A stretch of 64,000 bases of DNA from Actinomycetes bacterium. GTDB taxonomy: Bacteria > Actinomycetota > Actinomycetes > Propionibacteriales > Nocardioidaceae. This document shows positions 36,277 to 44,711 of this stretch, piece by piece. Made by a program: the position numbers and the translations under genes. The DNA lies in contig JAEWOG010000023.1 in the NCBI GenBank assembly GCA_023460975.1, positions 5,038 through 69,037 on the forward strand, written 5' to 3'. How positions within the stretch are numbered: the first letter of the stretch is position 1; each line of letters starts with the position of its first letter. Below the pieces are notes generated by a model, which searched no databases, had not been told where the DNA came from, and saw only the letters and a list, made by a program, of their open reading frames with translations.

Positions 36277-36720
36277 ATGACCGACCGCGAGCTCTACGGC
36301 GACATCGGAGTCGACGACGAGGACCAGCTGCAGCCGGGGGACACCCTCGACGACACCGAGCTCGTCGACGTCCTCGACCGTGGCTACTCGCCTCCCGACC
36401 GCCCGCCGTACGGCTATGACGACTCCGACGAGCGCGGCGGCGAGGGGCTGAGCCGGCACCTCGCTGCGGAGATCCCGGACCCGGACCCGTACGAGGTCGA
36501 CGAGTGGACCGACGAGAACGCACTCGACGAGGACCTGGGCAACGACGAGGCCGCACCCCGTACGGGACGGCTCGTCCAGCCGGACGAGGGCGCGGGTGCG
36601 GACGTGGACGGCCAGGAGGTGGCCCGCGATGTCGGCATCGACGGCGCCGGGGCCAGCGCCGAGGAGGCTGCGATGCACGTGTGCGACGCGCCGGAGCCGG
36701 GCTTCGACCGCGACTACTGA
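36277..36720 (+). CDS. DUF5709 acidic protein
   Basis: 147 residues, strongly acidic. It has the repeat-like pattern of actinobacterial DUF5709 proteins: QLQPGDTLDDTELVDVLDRGYSPPDRPPYGYD, RLVQPDEGAGADVDGQEVARDVGIDGAGASAEEAAMHV. AGGAGG lies 6 nt before the ATG. No membrane segment or catalytic motif is present. Function is unknown. It stands alone after the helicase gene. Confidence 0.85.
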   Translation: MTDRELYGDIGVDDEDQLQPGDTLDDTELVDVLDRGYSPPDRPPYGYDDSDERGGEGLSRHLAAEIPDPDPYEVDEWTDENALDEDLGNDEAAPRTGRLVQPDEGAGADVDGQEVARDVGIDGAGASAEEAAMHVCDAPEPGFDRDY

Positions 36721-36797
36721 TCGGCGGCCGCGACCGCTGGCCCGACGCATCTGACGTCCTTCCTCTGACTCCGTCGCCCCACACCCCCTAGGGTGTT

Positions 36798-36822
36798 CGC
36801 GGCCCGAGCGTTTCGGGCCGCG
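36798..36822 (+). terminator. Hairpin in the leader of the Pr6Pr gene
   Basis: Ten-base arms CGCGGCCCGA and TCGGGCCGCG enclose a 5-nt loop. Just upstream ACACCC-CCTA-GGGTGT (36781-36796) is another palindrome overlapping a -10-like TAGGGT. The hairpin could terminate the DUF5709 transcript or lie at the 5' end of the next mRNA. Confidence 0.5.
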
Positions 36823-36839
36823 ACGGCGAAGGAGACACG

Positions 36840-37478
36840 ATGACCGGGTTGCAGCGCGGGTGGCACATCCTCACCGCGGTGGTCGTGACCGTCGCGGTGA
36901 CGGGCCAGTTGGTCTCGAGCGTGTTGCAGGGACTCTCGGCGCTGAACTTCTTCAGCTACTTCACCATCCAGTCCAACCTGCTGGTGCTGGCCACCGCGCT
37001 CGCCCTGCTGTGCGGCTGCGACTCCCAGGCGCGCTGGTTCCGAGTTCTGCGGCTGGCCGCGCTCACGGGCATCACGCTGACCTTCGTCGTGTACGCCGTG
37101 ATGATCGGACCCCACATCACGCTCAGCGGCGCCGACTGGTGGTTCGACAAGGGCCTGCACTACGCGGCGCCGGCGTTGGCGCTGGGGGGTCTGGTCGTGG
37201 GGCCCCGCACGAGGTGGGGTTGGCCCGACCTCGCCTTCATCGCCTGGCCGGCCCTGTGGCTGATGTACACCTTGGGCCGGGCAGCGGCGTTCAACCCGGC
37301 GTACACGATGCCGGACCTGACCACCGCGCGGGTTCCCTACGACTTCCTCGATGTGGAGCGGGTCGGCGCCGCGACCTTGGTGGTGACCGTGGTGGCCATC
37401 ACGGCGGTGCTGTTGGGCATCGCCTCGGCGTACGTGGCCGTGTCCCGCCGCGCAGCAACCCAGAGCGCCGCTGCCTGA
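36840..37478 (+). CDS. Pr6Pr family membrane protein
   Basis: 212 residues with six hydrophobic helices and the family pattern NFFSYFTIQSNLLVLATALALL, DWWFDKGLHYAAPALALGGLVVGPR, AFIAWPALWLMYTLGRAAAFN and PYDFLDVERVG. The FTIQSN and HY(A/V)APAL elements define the Pr6Pr (FAR-17a/AIG1-like) family of integral membrane proteins. No function is established in bacteria. GAAGGAG lies 6 nt before the ATG. Confidence 0.85.
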   Translation: MTGLQRGWHILTAVVVTVAVTGQLVSSVLQGLSALNFFSYFTIQSNLLVLATALALLCGCDSQARWFRVLRLAALTGITLTFVVYAVMIGPHITLSGADWWFDKGLHYAAPALALGGLVVGPRTRWGWPDLAFIAWPALWLMYTLGRAAAFNPAYTMPDLTTARVPYDFLDVERVGAATLVVTVVAITAVLLGIASAYVAVSRRAATQSAAA

Positions 37479-37484
37479 GGCGCC

Positions 37485-38231
37485 TCACATCAGCTTGCGG
37501 GCCACCGGGAGCGGCAGGTGCTTGAGCGCGAACCCGGCGGGCACCCACGGCCAGGCGGGCACGCGGGCCGAGGCGACCTTCTTCTCCATGGCGGCCACCA
37601 TCGACCGCACGCCGGTGACGGTGTCGACCATGAGCGGCGTGTTCGCGGCGGTCCCGGACATCTCGGACTCGATGTAGCCGGGGTAGAGCACGGTCACGGC
37701 GATGCCGGGGATCCGCATGACGTCGGCACGGAAGCCCTCGGCGAGGTGCGCGACGAACGCCTTGGTGGCGGCATAGGTGGTGATGTTCTTCGGCATGCCC
37801 CGCATCGCGGACACCGACGAGATCATGACGAGGTGACCGGCCTCTTGGGCGCGGAAGATCGCCGCGGCGGCCTCGGTCTGCGCCAGCGCCCCGATGGTGT
37901 TGGTGAGGGCGGTGTCGCGGTTGGCGTCGAAGCGACCCGAGCCGAGTGGCTGGCCCTTGCCGAGGCCGGCGTTGACCACGACCCGATCCAGGTGGCCGAA
38001 CTCGGCTGCGAAGTCATTGAAGACCTCGAAGACAGCATCGTGGTCGTTGACGTCGAGGGCTCGCACGGAGACGGTCCGCTCCGGGTGCGCGGTGACGATC
38101 TCGGCGCGCAGTTCCTCCAGCCGATCCGTACGGCGGGCGCACAGCGCGAGGTCGTGGCCGAGCGCGGCGAGCTGGCGGGCCATCTCGGCTCCGAGCCCCG
38201 ACGAGGCGCCAGTGATCAGGGTGGTGGGCAT
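37485..38231 (-). CDS. SDR-family oxidoreductase
   Basis: 248 residues from the ATG at 38231 (MPTTLITGASSGLGAEMARQLAALGHDLALCARR). The classical SDR motifs are TGASSGLG, VVNAGLG, the Ser of MISSVSAMRG and YAATK. The C-terminus IAVTVLYPGYIESEMSGTA and a basic end suggest an acyl-CoA or steroid-like substrate, but this is not determinable. It lies 41 bp downstream of the histidine-phosphatase gene on the same strand and may be the last gene of the ACAD11-like operon. Confidence 0.87.
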   Translation of the reverse strand: MPTTLITGASSGLGAEMARQLAALGHDLALCARRTDRLEELRAEIVTAHPERTVSVRALDVNDHDAVFEVFNDFAAEFGHLDRVVVNAGLGKGQPLGSGRFDANRDTALTNTIGALAQTEAAAAIFRAQEAGHLVMISSVSAMRGMPKNITTYAATKAFVAHLAEGFRADVMRIPGIAVTVLYPGYIESEMSGTAANTPLMVDTVTGVRSMVAAMEKKVASARVPAWPWVPAGFALKHLPLPVARKLM

Positions 38232-38272
38232 GGTGGTTCCTTTCGTACGGGCGCTCTCGACGCCGCGCTGGT

Positions 38273-38929
38273 TCAGCGGTAGGAGATGCGACCCACGTCG
38301 AGATGGCCGTGCTCGTTGAGCGAGACCAACGTGGTGCCGCGCGAGCCCACGACGACGGTGGCGTGGCTGGAGTTGACGGTCGTGGGGTTCAGGCGCTGCC
38401 ACAGGTCGGCGCCGCCCCCGAGCAGGTGCGCGGCGATCCACGCCACGGGACCCCCGCTGGTCGAGACGAGCGCGGTCGCGTCGGCGGGCAGACTCCCGAG
38501 CAGGTGGGTGAATGCGCCTTCGACGCGGCGGGTGAACTCGGCGAAGGTCTCGTGCCCCGCCGCGTCAGCATCGCCGCGGATCCACGCTGCGGTGGCGTCC
38601 TCGAACCAGCGCTGGAAGGTGGTCCTGTCCGCCACGGATCCTTCGTCGCTGGGGGCGCCGTGGGAGAGCAGGACCTGACGGTGGTCGAACTCGTTCCAGC
38701 CCTCGTCGCTGTGGATCTCGACGTCCCATCCGCCACCGGAAAGGATCTGTTCGGCCGACTGGAGGTGGCGCCTCATCGCACCGCTCACCAGGTGTGTGAT
38801 GACCACGCCGCGGCGGGCGAGGTGTGCGCCCAGGAGCCGGGTCTGTTCCTGGCCCAGCGGCGAGAGGTTGTCGTAGTCCTCGGCGCCGAAGGAGGCCTGG
38901 CCGTGCCGTACGAGCAGGACCCGGCTCAC
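38273..38929 (-). CDS. Histidine phosphatase family protein
   Basis: 218 residues from the GTG at 38929, sharing GTGA with the kinase gene. The catalytic RHG is in SRVLLVRHGQASFGAEDYDNLSPLGQEQTRLLGAHLARRG, with the phosphate-pocket residues of SGAMRRHLQSAE, the acid in EGWNEFDH and the second His region TALVSTSGGPVAWI. In the second motif the usual His (VSHG-like) is replaced by Ser-Thr-Ser-Gly, a notable change. Its place directly after an acyl-CoA kinase-like gene suggests it acts on the same phosphorylated intermediates, but that is inference. Confidence 0.88.
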   Translation of the reverse strand: MSRVLLVRHGQASFGAEDYDNLSPLGQEQTRLLGAHLARRGVVITHLVSGAMRRHLQSAEQILSGGGWDVEIHSDEGWNEFDHRQVLLSHGAPSDEGSVADRTTFQRWFEDATAAWIRGDADAAGHETFAEFTRRVEGAFTHLLGSLPADATALVSTSGGPVAWIAAHLLGGGADLWQRLNPTTVNSSHATVVVGSRGTTLVSLNEHGHLDVGRISYR

Positions 38930-40005
38930 CCCTCCTCCTGCCCGATCAGCTCGGTCAAGCGGCGCGCCACGATCTGCACGGCCGGGCCGAAGATCGCGTA
39001 CGCCTCGTTGGTCGTCTGTCCGTGGAAGTAGCGGTAGTAGATCTGCTGCGCGATGCCGGCGAGACGGAACAGGCCGTAGACCTCGTAGAAGCGCCACTGC
39101 TCCGGCGTCACCGATCGGCCCGTGAGGCGGGCGTACTCGGCGACGACCTCGGCGCGCGTCAGCATGCCGGGCAGGTGGGTGGGCACGCGCCGCACCATCT
39201 GGAAGTCCTCGGGATCGTCGGCCTGCACCCAGTACGCCATCGAGCAGGCCAGATCCATCAGCGGGTCGCCCAGCGTCGCCAACTCCCAGTCCAGCACGCC
39301 GAGGACCGCAGTCACGTCGGCGCGGTCGAGCACGAGATTGTCGAGCTTGAAGTCGTTGTGGATGACGCACGTGGCGACGTCGTCGGGCTGGCGGGCGGCG
39401 AGCCACGCCATGACGTCCTCGCAGTCGGGAACGTCGGGGGTGCGGGCGTTGCGATAGCGCATCGTCCAGCCCTCCACCTGCCGTTGGACGTACCCGTGGC
39501 CCTTGCCGAGGGACGTGAGTCCGGCGGCGTCGGGGTCGACGGCGTGGAGTTCCGCCAGGACGGAGACCGAGCGCAGGCACAGCGCTCGTGCCTTCTCGGG
39601 GCTCAGCGGTACGTCTGCGGGCCAGTCGCTGCGGGGGACCACGCCGTCCAGGCGGTCCATCGCGTAGAACTCGGCGCCCATGACGGCGTCGTCGGTGCAG
39701 TGGGCGACCATGCGCGGGACGTAGTCGAAGTGTCCGGCCAAGGCGCTCTGCAGCCGGAACTCGCGTCCCATGTCGTGCGCCCCGGCGGCCTTGGTCCCTC
39801 GGGGTGCTCGACGGACCACGACGTCGCGTTCGGGCCAGCGCAGCAGGAAGGTCAGGTTGCTGGCGCCGCCGGAGAACTGGCGGACCTCGGGGACTCCCTG
39901 CATGCCGGAGGGGTCCGTGGCGTGCGCGGCCAGCCACTCGCTCACCCGCGCCACGTCGAAGGCGTCCTCCTCGCGGACGGCGCGGGCGTCGGTGATCTCG
40001 GTCAT
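38926..40005 (-). CDS. APH-family phosphotransferase, ACAD10/11 kinase-domain type
   Basis: 359 residues from the ATG at 40005 in an ATGA overlap with the SDR gene. The kinase core is ROW-like: VRQFSGGASNLTFLL (P-loop), VVVRRAPRG with the ATP-binding Lys/Arg strand, the Brenner motif CVIHNDFKLDNLVLD and metal-binding VLGVLDWELATLGDPLMDLA. The order of motifs and the spacing match the N-terminal kinase domain of human ACAD11 and the LvaA protein of Pseudomonas putida. Those enzymes phosphorylate the 4-hydroxyl of 4-hydroxyacyl-CoA. Co-translation with an ACAD11-type dehydrogenase strongly supports this role over antibiotic resistance. Confidence 0.85.
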   Translation of the reverse strand: MTEITDARAVREEDAFDVARVSEWLAAHATDPSGMQGVPEVRQFSGGASNLTFLLRWPERDVVVRRAPRGTKAAGAHDMGREFRLQSALAGHFDYVPRMVAHCTDDAVMGAEFYAMDRLDGVVPRSDWPADVPLSPEKARALCLRSVSVLAELHAVDPDAAGLTSLGKGHGYVQRQVEGWTMRYRNARTPDVPDCEDVMAWLAARQPDDVATCVIHNDFKLDNLVLDRADVTAVLGVLDWELATLGDPLMDLACSMAYWVQADDPEDFQMVRRVPTHLPGMLTRAEVVAEYARLTGRSVTPEQWRFYEVYGLFRLAGIAQQIYYRYFHGQTTNEAYAIFGPAVQIVARRLTELIGQEEG

Positions 40006-40787
40006 CTGTTCTCCTCCGGAAGGGGCTGGGCGGCGGCGTGCAGCTTGGTGGCCTGATCGCGCATGACGGCGTCGTACGCATCCCGGTCGCGTTGCTTGAG
40101 GGCCCACGCCTGACGTCCGGCGGGATCGGGAAGGACCACGTCGGCGCCGGCATCGAGGGCCTCCAGCGTGGCCGCGGCAATGTCGTGGGCGGTGAAGGGC
40201 GAGGTCTCCACGAGTGTTCCCACGACGGCGCCCACGGCCTCGTCGGCGCCCGTGATCGATGCCGTCAGGTTGGAGCGGAAGTAGGACGGGCACACCACGC
40301 TGGCGCGGATCCCGTACGCCGCCCATTCGTGTCCGAGGGTCTCGGTGAGTGCGACCACCGCGGCCTTCACCGCGTTGTAGCCGGCCATCCCGGCGGGGTG
40401 CACCAGTCCCGCCAGCGAGGCGATGTTGACCACGTGGCCGCTGCCCTGGGACTTGAACACCTCGGCGAAAGCGCGCGTCCCGCGCACGATGCTCATCAGG
40501 TTGACGTCGACGAGGCGCTGCCACTCATCGATGCCGGACACGTCGATGCGGCCGCCACCGGCGATGCCGGCATTGTTGATGAGGAGGTCGAGGCCGCCCC
40601 ACCGCTCGCGTACGATCCCGACGGCTGCAGCCCAGTCGTCGTCGCTGGTCACATCCAGGGCCAGGTCGATTCGCGGACCCGCGACGCGGTCGGTGGCCAG
40701 CACCTCGTCACCGCGCTCCCGCAAGGCGCTCGTGAGGGCCGCGCCGAGCCCGGAGCCGGCCCCGGTCACCAGGACACGGGCGTTCAC
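40002..40787 (-). CDS. SDR-family oxidoreductase in the ACAD11-like operon
   Basis: 261 residues from the GTG at 40787 in a GTGA overlap with the dehydrogenase gene. The motifs are RVLVTGAGSGLGAALTSALRERGDEVLATDR, LLINNAGIAGGG, the Ser of VVNIASLAGL and YNAVKAAV. The acidic residue after strand 2 (LATDR) favours NAD(H). The sequence VCPSYFRSNLTASITGADEAVG is shared with SDRs commonly found beside APH/ACAD pairs. By analogy with LvaD of the levulinate pathway it may interconvert 4-oxo- and 4-hydroxyacyl-CoA, which is an inference from context. Confidence 0.88.
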   Translation of the reverse strand: MNARVLVTGAGSGLGAALTSALRERGDEVLATDRVAGPRIDLALDVTSDDDWAAAVGIVRERWGGLDLLINNAGIAGGGRIDVSGIDEWQRLVDVNLMSIVRGTRAFAEVFKSQGSGHVVNIASLAGLVHPAGMAGYNAVKAAVVALTETLGHEWAAYGIRASVVCPSYFRSNLTASITGADEAVGAVVGTLVETSPFTAHDIAAATLEALDAGADVVLPDPAGRQAWALKQRDRDAYDAVMRDQATKLHAAAQPLPEENR

Positions 40788-42034
40788 CGGTGCTTGCCCA
40801 GCTCGATCTTGGCGACCACGTTGCGGTGCACCTCGTCGGGGCCATCGGCCAACCGGAGCGTGCGCGCGCCCACCCACGCGGCGGCGAGGGGGAAGTCGTC
40901 GGTCATGCCGGCGCCGCCGTGCAGTTGGATCGCCATGTCGATCACGTCGAGCGCCATCAGGGGCACCTCGACCTTGATCTCGCTCACGGCCGAGAGGGCC
41001 TCGCGCGACATCCCCTGATCGAGCAGCCATGCGGCGTGCAGGACGAGCAGGCGAGAGCGGTTGATGGCGATGCGGGCATCGGCGATCCGCTCGCGGTTGC
41101 CGCCGAGCGAGGCGATCGGCTTGCCGAACGCGACTCGGTCCGTGGCGCGCTGGCAGGCGAGTTCGAGGGCTCGTTCGGCGAGGCCGATGGCGCGCATGCA
41201 GTGGTGCACGCGGCCGGGGCCCAGGCGCCCCTGGGCGATCTCGAAGGCACGCCCGGCTCCCAACAGGATGTTGGCCGCCGGGACCCGTACGTCGGTGAAG
41301 GACACCTCGCCGTGGCCCAGCGGCTCGTCGTAGTAGCCCATCGTCGGGAGCATCCGCTCGATCCGGACGCCGGGGGTGTCGCGGGGGACCAGGACCATCG
41401 TGTGCCGTGAGTGCCGATCGGCGTCGGGGTCGGTGAGCCCCATGAAGATGAAGATCTCGCAGTCAGGGTGCCCGACTCCGGTCGAGAACCACTTCGTGCC
41501 GTTGATGACGACCTCGTCGCCCTCGAGGACTGCCGTGGCGGCCATGTTGGTCGCATCGGAGGAGGCCACGGCCGGCTCCGTCATGCAGAAGGCACTGCGG
41601 ATCTCGCCGCGCAGCAACGGCTCGAGCCACCGCTGCTGCTGCTCGGTCGTGCCGTAGCGCAGCAGGACCTCCATGTTGCCGGTGTCGGGGGCATTGGAGT
41701 TGAAGACGATCGGGGCCAGCATGGAGCGCCCCATCTCCTCGGCCAGCGGCGCGTAGTCCACGTTGGACAGGCCCACGCCGCCGTCGGTGCCGAAGTCGGC
41801 CGCGTACGACCCCGCGTGCTCGGCGGGCAGGAACAGGTTCCACAGGCCCTGGGCGCGGGCCTTGGCCTTGAGTTCCTCGATGACCGGCGGGGGTGTCCAG
41901 TGGTCCCCGCCCGACTCCCGGGCCGCCTTGAAGTGCGCATGGACGTCGCTCTCGACTGGCTCGATCTCGTCGCGCACGAACGCGCGGACGCGGTCACGGA
42001 GGTCGGCGGCACGGGGGGAGAGTGAGAAGTCCAT
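40784..42034 (-). CDS. Acyl-CoA dehydrogenase, ACAD11 type
   Basis: 416 residues from the ATG at 42034 (MDFSLSPRAADLRDRVRAF). From GLWNLFLPAEHAG onward the protein closely follows the dehydrogenase domain of ACAD11: DYAPLAEEMGRS, NSNAPDTGNMEVLLRYGT, SAFCMTEPAVASSDATNM, WFSTGVGHPDCEI, GRAFEIAQGRLGPGRVHHCMRAIGLAERALEL, QLHGGAGMTDDFPLA and LRLADGPDEVH. In this group the flavoenzyme is thought to act on a phosphorylated 4-hydroxyacyl-CoA, removing phosphate, rather than doing simple alpha-beta oxidation. It is the first gene of the operon, divergent from a TetR gene across the operator at 42055-42069. Confidence 0.92.
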   Translation of the reverse strand: MDFSLSPRAADLRDRVRAFVRDEIEPVESDVHAHFKAARESGGDHWTPPPVIEELKAKARAQGLWNLFLPAEHAGSYAADFGTDGGVGLSNVDYAPLAEEMGRSMLAPIVFNSNAPDTGNMEVLLRYGTTEQQQRWLEPLLRGEIRSAFCMTEPAVASSDATNMAATAVLEGDEVVINGTKWFSTGVGHPDCEIFIFMGLTDPDADRHSRHTMVLVPRDTPGVRIERMLPTMGYYDEPLGHGEVSFTDVRVPAANILLGAGRAFEIAQGRLGPGRVHHCMRAIGLAERALELACQRATDRVAFGKPIASLGGNRERIADARIAINRSRLLVLHAAWLLDQGMSREALSAVSEIKVEVPLMALDVIDMAIQLHGGAGMTDDFPLAAAWVGARTLRLADGPDEVHRNVVAKIELGKHR

Positions 42035-42054
42035 GGCTTGACCATAGACGCTTG

Positions 42055-42069
42055 TTGAGCGATGCTCAA
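42055..42069. promoter_or_regulatory. Palindromic operator TTGAGC-GAT-GCTCAA
   Basis: A perfect 6-bp inverted repeat with a 3-bp spacer lies 20 bp upstream of the dehydrogenase ATG and 5 bp before the TetR GTG at 42074. It overlaps the start region of the regulator gene, as expected for an autoregulating TetR repressor of the divergent operon. Confidence 0.75.
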
Positions 42070-42073
42070 TAGC

Positions 42074-42682
42074 GTGAGTGAATCCCCGACCGCGCCTCGT
42101 CGACGCCTCAGCGCCGAGGAACGACGCCGACAACTCATCGGCATCGGGCTCGCCAAGATCGTGGACACCCCCATCCAGGACCTGGCGATGGACGAGATCG
42201 CCGCCGAGGCAGGGATCTCGCGAGGGCTGCTCTTCCACTACTTCGCGACCAAGACGGACTTCTACCTGGCCTGCATCCAGGCAGCTGGGCGGCGCATCCT
42301 GCGCAACACCTCAGCGCCCGACGACGTCGTCGAGCCCGCGGCCCGGGTCGCGGCCGTCGTCCGCGCCCTCGTGGAGCAGATCGAGCGCCGTCGCGAGTTC
42401 TATCTGGCCCTGGTGCACGGACACGGCATCGGGGACGCGCGCGTCGGGGAGGTCATGGGGTCGGTGCGCCGCGAGCTCACCACCCGCGTCCTCGACGACC
42501 TGGGCCTGGACCCCGAGCGTGGCGCGGTCGTGCACGCCTGGTGGGCCTACGTCGAGGACCGGGCCCTGACATGGTCGGACCCGGCGGCCGATGGCCGCCG
42601 GGTCCGGGTGGATCAGTTGGTGCAGGAGTGCACTCGCGCGCTGGATGCGCTGCTGGTCAGCGCTTCCCCTTCTTCTTGCTGA
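42074..42682 (+). CDS. TetR-family transcriptional regulator
   Basis: 202 residues from the GTG at 42074 (VSESPTAPRRRLSAEERRRQL); an ATG four codons earlier lies inside the operator and is less likely. The HTH is LSAEERRRQLIGIGLAKIVDTPIQDLAMDEIAAEAGISRGLLFHYFATKTDFYLA. The C-terminal ligand domain contains HGHGIGDARVGEVMGSVRRELTTRVLDDLG and HAWWAYVEDRAL. It is a probable repressor of the ACAD11-like operon. Its 3' end overlaps the convergent metalloprotease gene by 26 bp. Confidence 0.9.
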   Translation: MSESPTAPRRRLSAEERRRQLIGIGLAKIVDTPIQDLAMDEIAAEAGISRGLLFHYFATKTDFYLACIQAAGRRILRNTSAPDDVVEPAARVAAVVRALVEQIERRREFYLALVHGHGIGDARVGEVMGSVRRELTTRVLDDLGLDPERGAVVHAWWAYVEDRALTWSDPAADGRRVRVDQLVQECTRALDALLVSASPSSC

Positions 42683-44201
42683 TGGTCGCCTTCACGAGGA
42701 AGCGCATCTTGTCGTCCTTGGGCAGGCCCGCGCACGCCAGATAGGTCCGCTTGTTGCAGCGCATGCGCGTCGAGGTGTTGACCAGCACCGCGGTCACTGC
42801 GGCGATCTTGCGGCTGTCGAACTGCACCGACTTGGAGCCGGCGCCGCGCTTGCCCAGGCGGACGACCTTGGTGCCGATCTTGCCGTTGGTCTTGTGCAGG
42901 ACCAGCAGGACGCGCGCCTGCTTCTTGGACCGGACGTTGACGCGCAGCTTCCACTTCTTCGTCAGCGACGCGTCAGGGGTGAACCGGACCGAGGTCGAGG
43001 ACATGTGGTGCACCGTCGCGCGCTTGGTCACGCGCTTCTTGCCCTTCGACAGGCGGACCGAGGCGCCCACGCCGGGGGCCGGGTACTCGGCACCCTCGGG
43101 GTAGATGACGTGCGGGGTCATGTTGGCCGCCGCGAACTGCGAGTAGACCTTGGCGAACCCGCCGCGCTTGCGCAGCACCTTGTCGAGCGCGGTGAAGCTG
43201 TACTTGCCGCCGTCGGACTTCCACGACCCGGCCTGCTTCCAGACGTCCTTGACGATCTTGGTGCCGTACAGCGTGCTCAGGTACTCCCAGAAGATCCAGT
43301 TGCCGTACTGGTAGCTGGCGTTCTGCGAGAACAGGTCGAGCGGCACGCGCGGGGAGTAGAGCTGGCTGTGGGCCAGGTACTGGCGGTTGTCGTTGACGTC
43401 GTCGGCCAGCCGCTCCTCCATCCACGTCGCCGTGGACTCCATGAGCCACTTGTCCTCGGCGTAGTCGTAGGCGAACTGGATGGCGTGGAAGAACTCGTGC
43501 GCTGCCGTGACCGCGAGGTTCTGCTCCGGGGTGCCGGTGATGAACTCCGCCGAGCTGTAGTCGTTGTCCAGGACGCAGTAGCCGCTCGCAGAGCGCTTCT
43601 TGACGCGGCGCTCGGCGGCGCAGAAGCCGTACAGGCCGTCGGGGAGGTCCTTGAGGTAGACGTCGAGGCGTCCGTCGCCGCCGCGCGATCCGTCGGCGTG
43701 GGGGGCGCGGTATCCCAGCGTGTCGACCTCGGCGGTCCAGGTGGCCTCGAAGACGTTGAGGTTGTGCGTCACCCACTCGGCGGACGGCGGTGCGTCGACA
43801 CCCGTGCTGTAGTGGATGCACACGTTGGTGCCGCACAGACGCTCAGAGGGGCCGGTGTAGCCGAAGCCCTGGGGGTCCTGGACGCCGTCAGTCGGGCGGG
43901 CCAGGAGCGCCTCTGCCTCGTAGAGAGCGTCACCCTCGAGTCGCGGCTTGGCCATCCACAGGTCGCGCAGGGCCAGCGTCATCGAGGGGTCCCCGGCGAG
44001 CGCCTCGCCGTCGCGTACGCGCTGGGCGACCGCGAGGGTCTGCTCCGGTGACGTCTCGACCGAGGCGGTCGTCGGCTCGACGCTCGCTCCGCCGCTGATC
44101 TCAGTGTCACCGTCGGAGGCCTGCGCCGCCGAGACACTGCTGAGGGTCAGCGCGAGGCTGACGATGCCCGCCGCAAGGGCGGCCCAAGTACGACGCATCA
44201 A
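42657..44201 (-). CDS. Secreted MXAN_6640-type putative metalloprotease
   Basis: 514 residues. The signal peptide MMRRTWAALAAGIVSLALTLSSVSAAQA is followed by an acidic, probably processed region. The zinc site HEFFH is at residues 235-239 (TAAHEFFHAIQFAYDY), with Glu255 in WLMESTATWMEE as a likely third ligand. The pattern WMEERLADDVNDNRQYL is characteristic of the MXAN_6640 group. Cysteines at CGTNVC and FCAAERRV..GYC may pair. The C-terminal ~110 residues are very basic, rich in Lys and Arg beta strands, perhaps for cell-wall binding. The substrate is unknown. Confidence 0.82.
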   Translation of the reverse strand: MMRRTWAALAAGIVSLALTLSSVSAAQASDGDTEISGGASVEPTTASVETSPEQTLAVAQRVRDGEALAGDPSMTLALRDLWMAKPRLEGDALYEAEALLARPTDGVQDPQGFGYTGPSERLCGTNVCIHYSTGVDAPPSAEWVTHNLNVFEATWTAEVDTLGYRAPHADGSRGGDGRLDVYLKDLPDGLYGFCAAERRVKKRSASGYCVLDNDYSSAEFITGTPEQNLAVTAAHEFFHAIQFAYDYAEDKWLMESTATWMEERLADDVNDNRQYLAHSQLYSPRVPLDLFSQNASYQYGNWIFWEYLSTLYGTKIVKDVWKQAGSWKSDGGKYSFTALDKVLRKRGGFAKVYSQFAAANMTPHVIYPEGAEYPAPGVGASVRLSKGKKRVTKRATVHHMSSTSVRFTPDASLTKKWKLRVNVRSKKQARVLLVLHKTNGKIGTKVVRLGKRGAGSKSVQFDSRKIAAVTAVLVNTSTRMRCNKRTYLACAGLPKDDKMRFLVKATISKKKGKR

Positions 44202-44279
44202 GCTCTCCTGCTCACAAGTGGGTGTTCCGACAACCTATCCGTGCTCGCCCCAGATCCCGCATCGGGTGGGGGATCCGGG

Positions 44280-44675
44280 TCACATCTCCGCGATGTGCTC
44301 GATGATCGCGGTGGTCGAGATCGCGGGCGTACGGGGGAGGTAGATGACCTCGCACACGTCGTTGAACTCGTCGAACTTCCCCGCCCAGTCGTCGCCCATC
44401 ACGAGGACGTCGGCGCCGTGGGCGACGATGTAGTCGCGCTTGGCCTCCAGGCTCTCCTCCACGAAGACGTCGTCGACCACGCGCAGCGCGGACACGATCG
44501 CGAGGCGTTCCTTCTCGCTGAAGACGGGGACGCGGCCCTTCTTGCGCTCGTTGAGCGCGTCGGCCGAGACCCCGACGACGAGGCGGTCGCCCAGGGTGGC
44601 GGCGCGCTCGAGGACGCGCAGGTGGCCGACGTGGAAGACGTCGAAGGTGCCGAAGGTGATCACGGTGCGCGCCAT
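44280..44675 (-). CDS. Glycerol-3-phosphate cytidylyltransferase-like protein (TagD family)
   Basis: 131 residues from the ATG at 44675 (MARTVITFGTFDVFHVGHLRVLERA); an ATG three codons earlier is possible. The nucleotidyltransferase HxGH is in FHVGH, with a later ISTTAI matching the conserved RTxGISTT end of TagD (YLPRTPAISTTAIIEHIAEM). VVGVSADALNERKKGRVPVFSEKERLAIVSALRVVDDVF follows the same family. TagD makes CDP-glycerol for teichoic-acid-type polymers. Here no other wall-polymer gene is nearby, so the alcohol-phosphate substrate is not certain. Confidence 0.87.
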   Translation of the reverse strand: MARTVITFGTFDVFHVGHLRVLERAATLGDRLVVGVSADALNERKKGRVPVFSEKERLAIVSALRVVDDVFVEESLEAKRDYIVAHGADVLVMGDDWAGKFDEFNDVCEVIYLPRTPAISTTAIIEHIAEM

Positions 44676-44711
44676 GCGCGGCATTCTGGCACGAGGGGGG
44701 AGGATGCCCTC

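Noticed and set aside
38926..40005. Aminoglycoside resistance kinase
   Set aside because: The APH fold is present, but motif order, operon partners and resemblance to ACAD11/LvaA point to acyl-CoA metabolism.
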